Shown here in pieces: positions 19,378 to 19,453 of a stretch of DNA of 19,453 bases; within the stretch, counting starts at the first letter, position 1, and every line of letters begins with the position of its first letter. The translations under genes were made by a program, and so were the position numbers. The notes beneath the pieces were generated by a model. The model saw only the letters and a list, made by a program, of their open reading frames with translations, did not search any database and was not told the DNA's origin. The DNA lies in assembly GCA_964651395.1 (NCBI GenBank), contig CAZYXZ010000066.1:1-19453 (forward strand), written 5' to 3'. This DNA comes from CAZYXZ01 sp964651395 (GTDB taxonomy: Bacteria; Actinomycetota; Actinomycetes; BP-191).

Positions 19378-19397
19378 GTTGAGGTGGGAGTTTCAGC
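19378..19397 (+). repeat. Partial second copy of the 8248 hairpin arm
   Basis: GTTGAGGTGGGAGTTTCAGC matches 17 of 20 bases of the left arm at 8248-8267; two of the three changes are A to G. It lies nine bases past the DECR-like stop, again in a terminator position. No matching right arm follows; the sequence turns into G/C runs. Confidence 0.6.
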
Positions 19398-19453
19398 AGG
19401 CGGGGGGAACGCCCCCCCCCACCCGGGCCGGGGGGATGACCCCGCGGTGGGGG
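19398..19453. other. G/C homopolymer-rich tail, likely assembly-end artefact
   Basis: The last 56 bases are almost only G and C, with runs such as GGGGGG, CCCCCCCC and GGGGG, and contain no gene. Together with the degraded hairpin arm just before, this looks like low-quality read sequence at a contig end caused by a strong hairpin, not real genome sequence. Confidence 0.55.

Noticed and set aside
1..19453. CRISPR arrays, tRNA or rRNA genes, insertion sequences, transposases
   Set aside because: No regularly spaced repeats, no cloverleaf-like sequence, and no transposase motifs or terminal repeats were seen by eye on either strand.

Overview
This is a high-GC window with dense, short-spaced genes, many GTG starts, GC-rich third codon positions and TANNNT-type -10 boxes. 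It suggests a mycolic-acid-type or Nocardioides-type actinomycete with a steroid (cholesterol or bile-acid type) catabolic gene region. The main evidence is an 18-bp site matching the KstR operator (TnnAACnnGTTnnA) at 14294-14311 directly upstream of an Hsd4A-like dehydrogenase, an acyl-CoA ligase closely resembling FadD3 (HIP-CoA synthetase), a two-domain ChsH-like MaoC hydratase, five short-chain dehydrogenases (SDRs), an enoyl-CoA hydratase and a PaaI-type thioesterase. Family calls rest on motifs and remembered sequences; no search was run.

Layout. 1-1008 (minus): the 5' part of a luciferase-like monooxygenase, coupled to a fused hotdog hydratase. 1060-2582 (plus): two coupled SDRs. 2569-4201 (minus): an operon of 3Fe-4S ferredoxin, F420-type LLM oxidoreductase and thioesterase, each overlapping the next by 3-4 nt. 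4233-5345 (plus): an APH-fold kinase-like protein. 5417-8022 (plus): a signalling pair, consisting of a membrane sensor + GAF + PP2C phosphatase + RsbW-like kinase in one chain and a STAS antagonist, i.e. a partner-switching module. 8248-8292: a perfect 21-bp-arm hairpin between convergent operons. 8311-10973 (minus): an ECF sigma operon with a single-pass membrane protein, a secreted protein and a small flavodoxin-like protein. 11039-13365 (minus): the FadD3-like ligase and a coupled two-repeat EthD-like protein. 13439-14287 (plus): a membrane-anchored zinc peptidase. 14354-16224 (plus): the KstR-box operon of Hsd4A-like SDR and a DapB-fold oxidoreductase. 16217-16876 (minus): a stand-alone MerB-family protein. 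16904-19368 (plus): SDR, enoyl-CoA hydratase and DECR-like SDR.

How they fit together. The ligase would activate acid intermediates. Hydratases and SDRs would carry out hydration and 3-hydroxyacyl or dienoyl reductions, the thioesterase would release CoA, and the ferredoxin and flavin enzymes would handle redox steps. The partner-switching module, the ECF operon and the peptidase look like neighbouring housekeeping or stress functions rather than catabolic ones.

Regulation seen directly: the KstR box; a second, different palindrome (CCTGAC-N5-GTCAGG) occurring identically in two promoter regions about 12 kb apart (1030-1046 and 13387-13403); and several ATG starts placed 6-8 nt after a TANNNT box, suggesting leaderless transcripts. 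The window ends in a partial copy of the 8248 hairpin followed by G/C homopolymer sequence that looks like an assembly end rather than biology.
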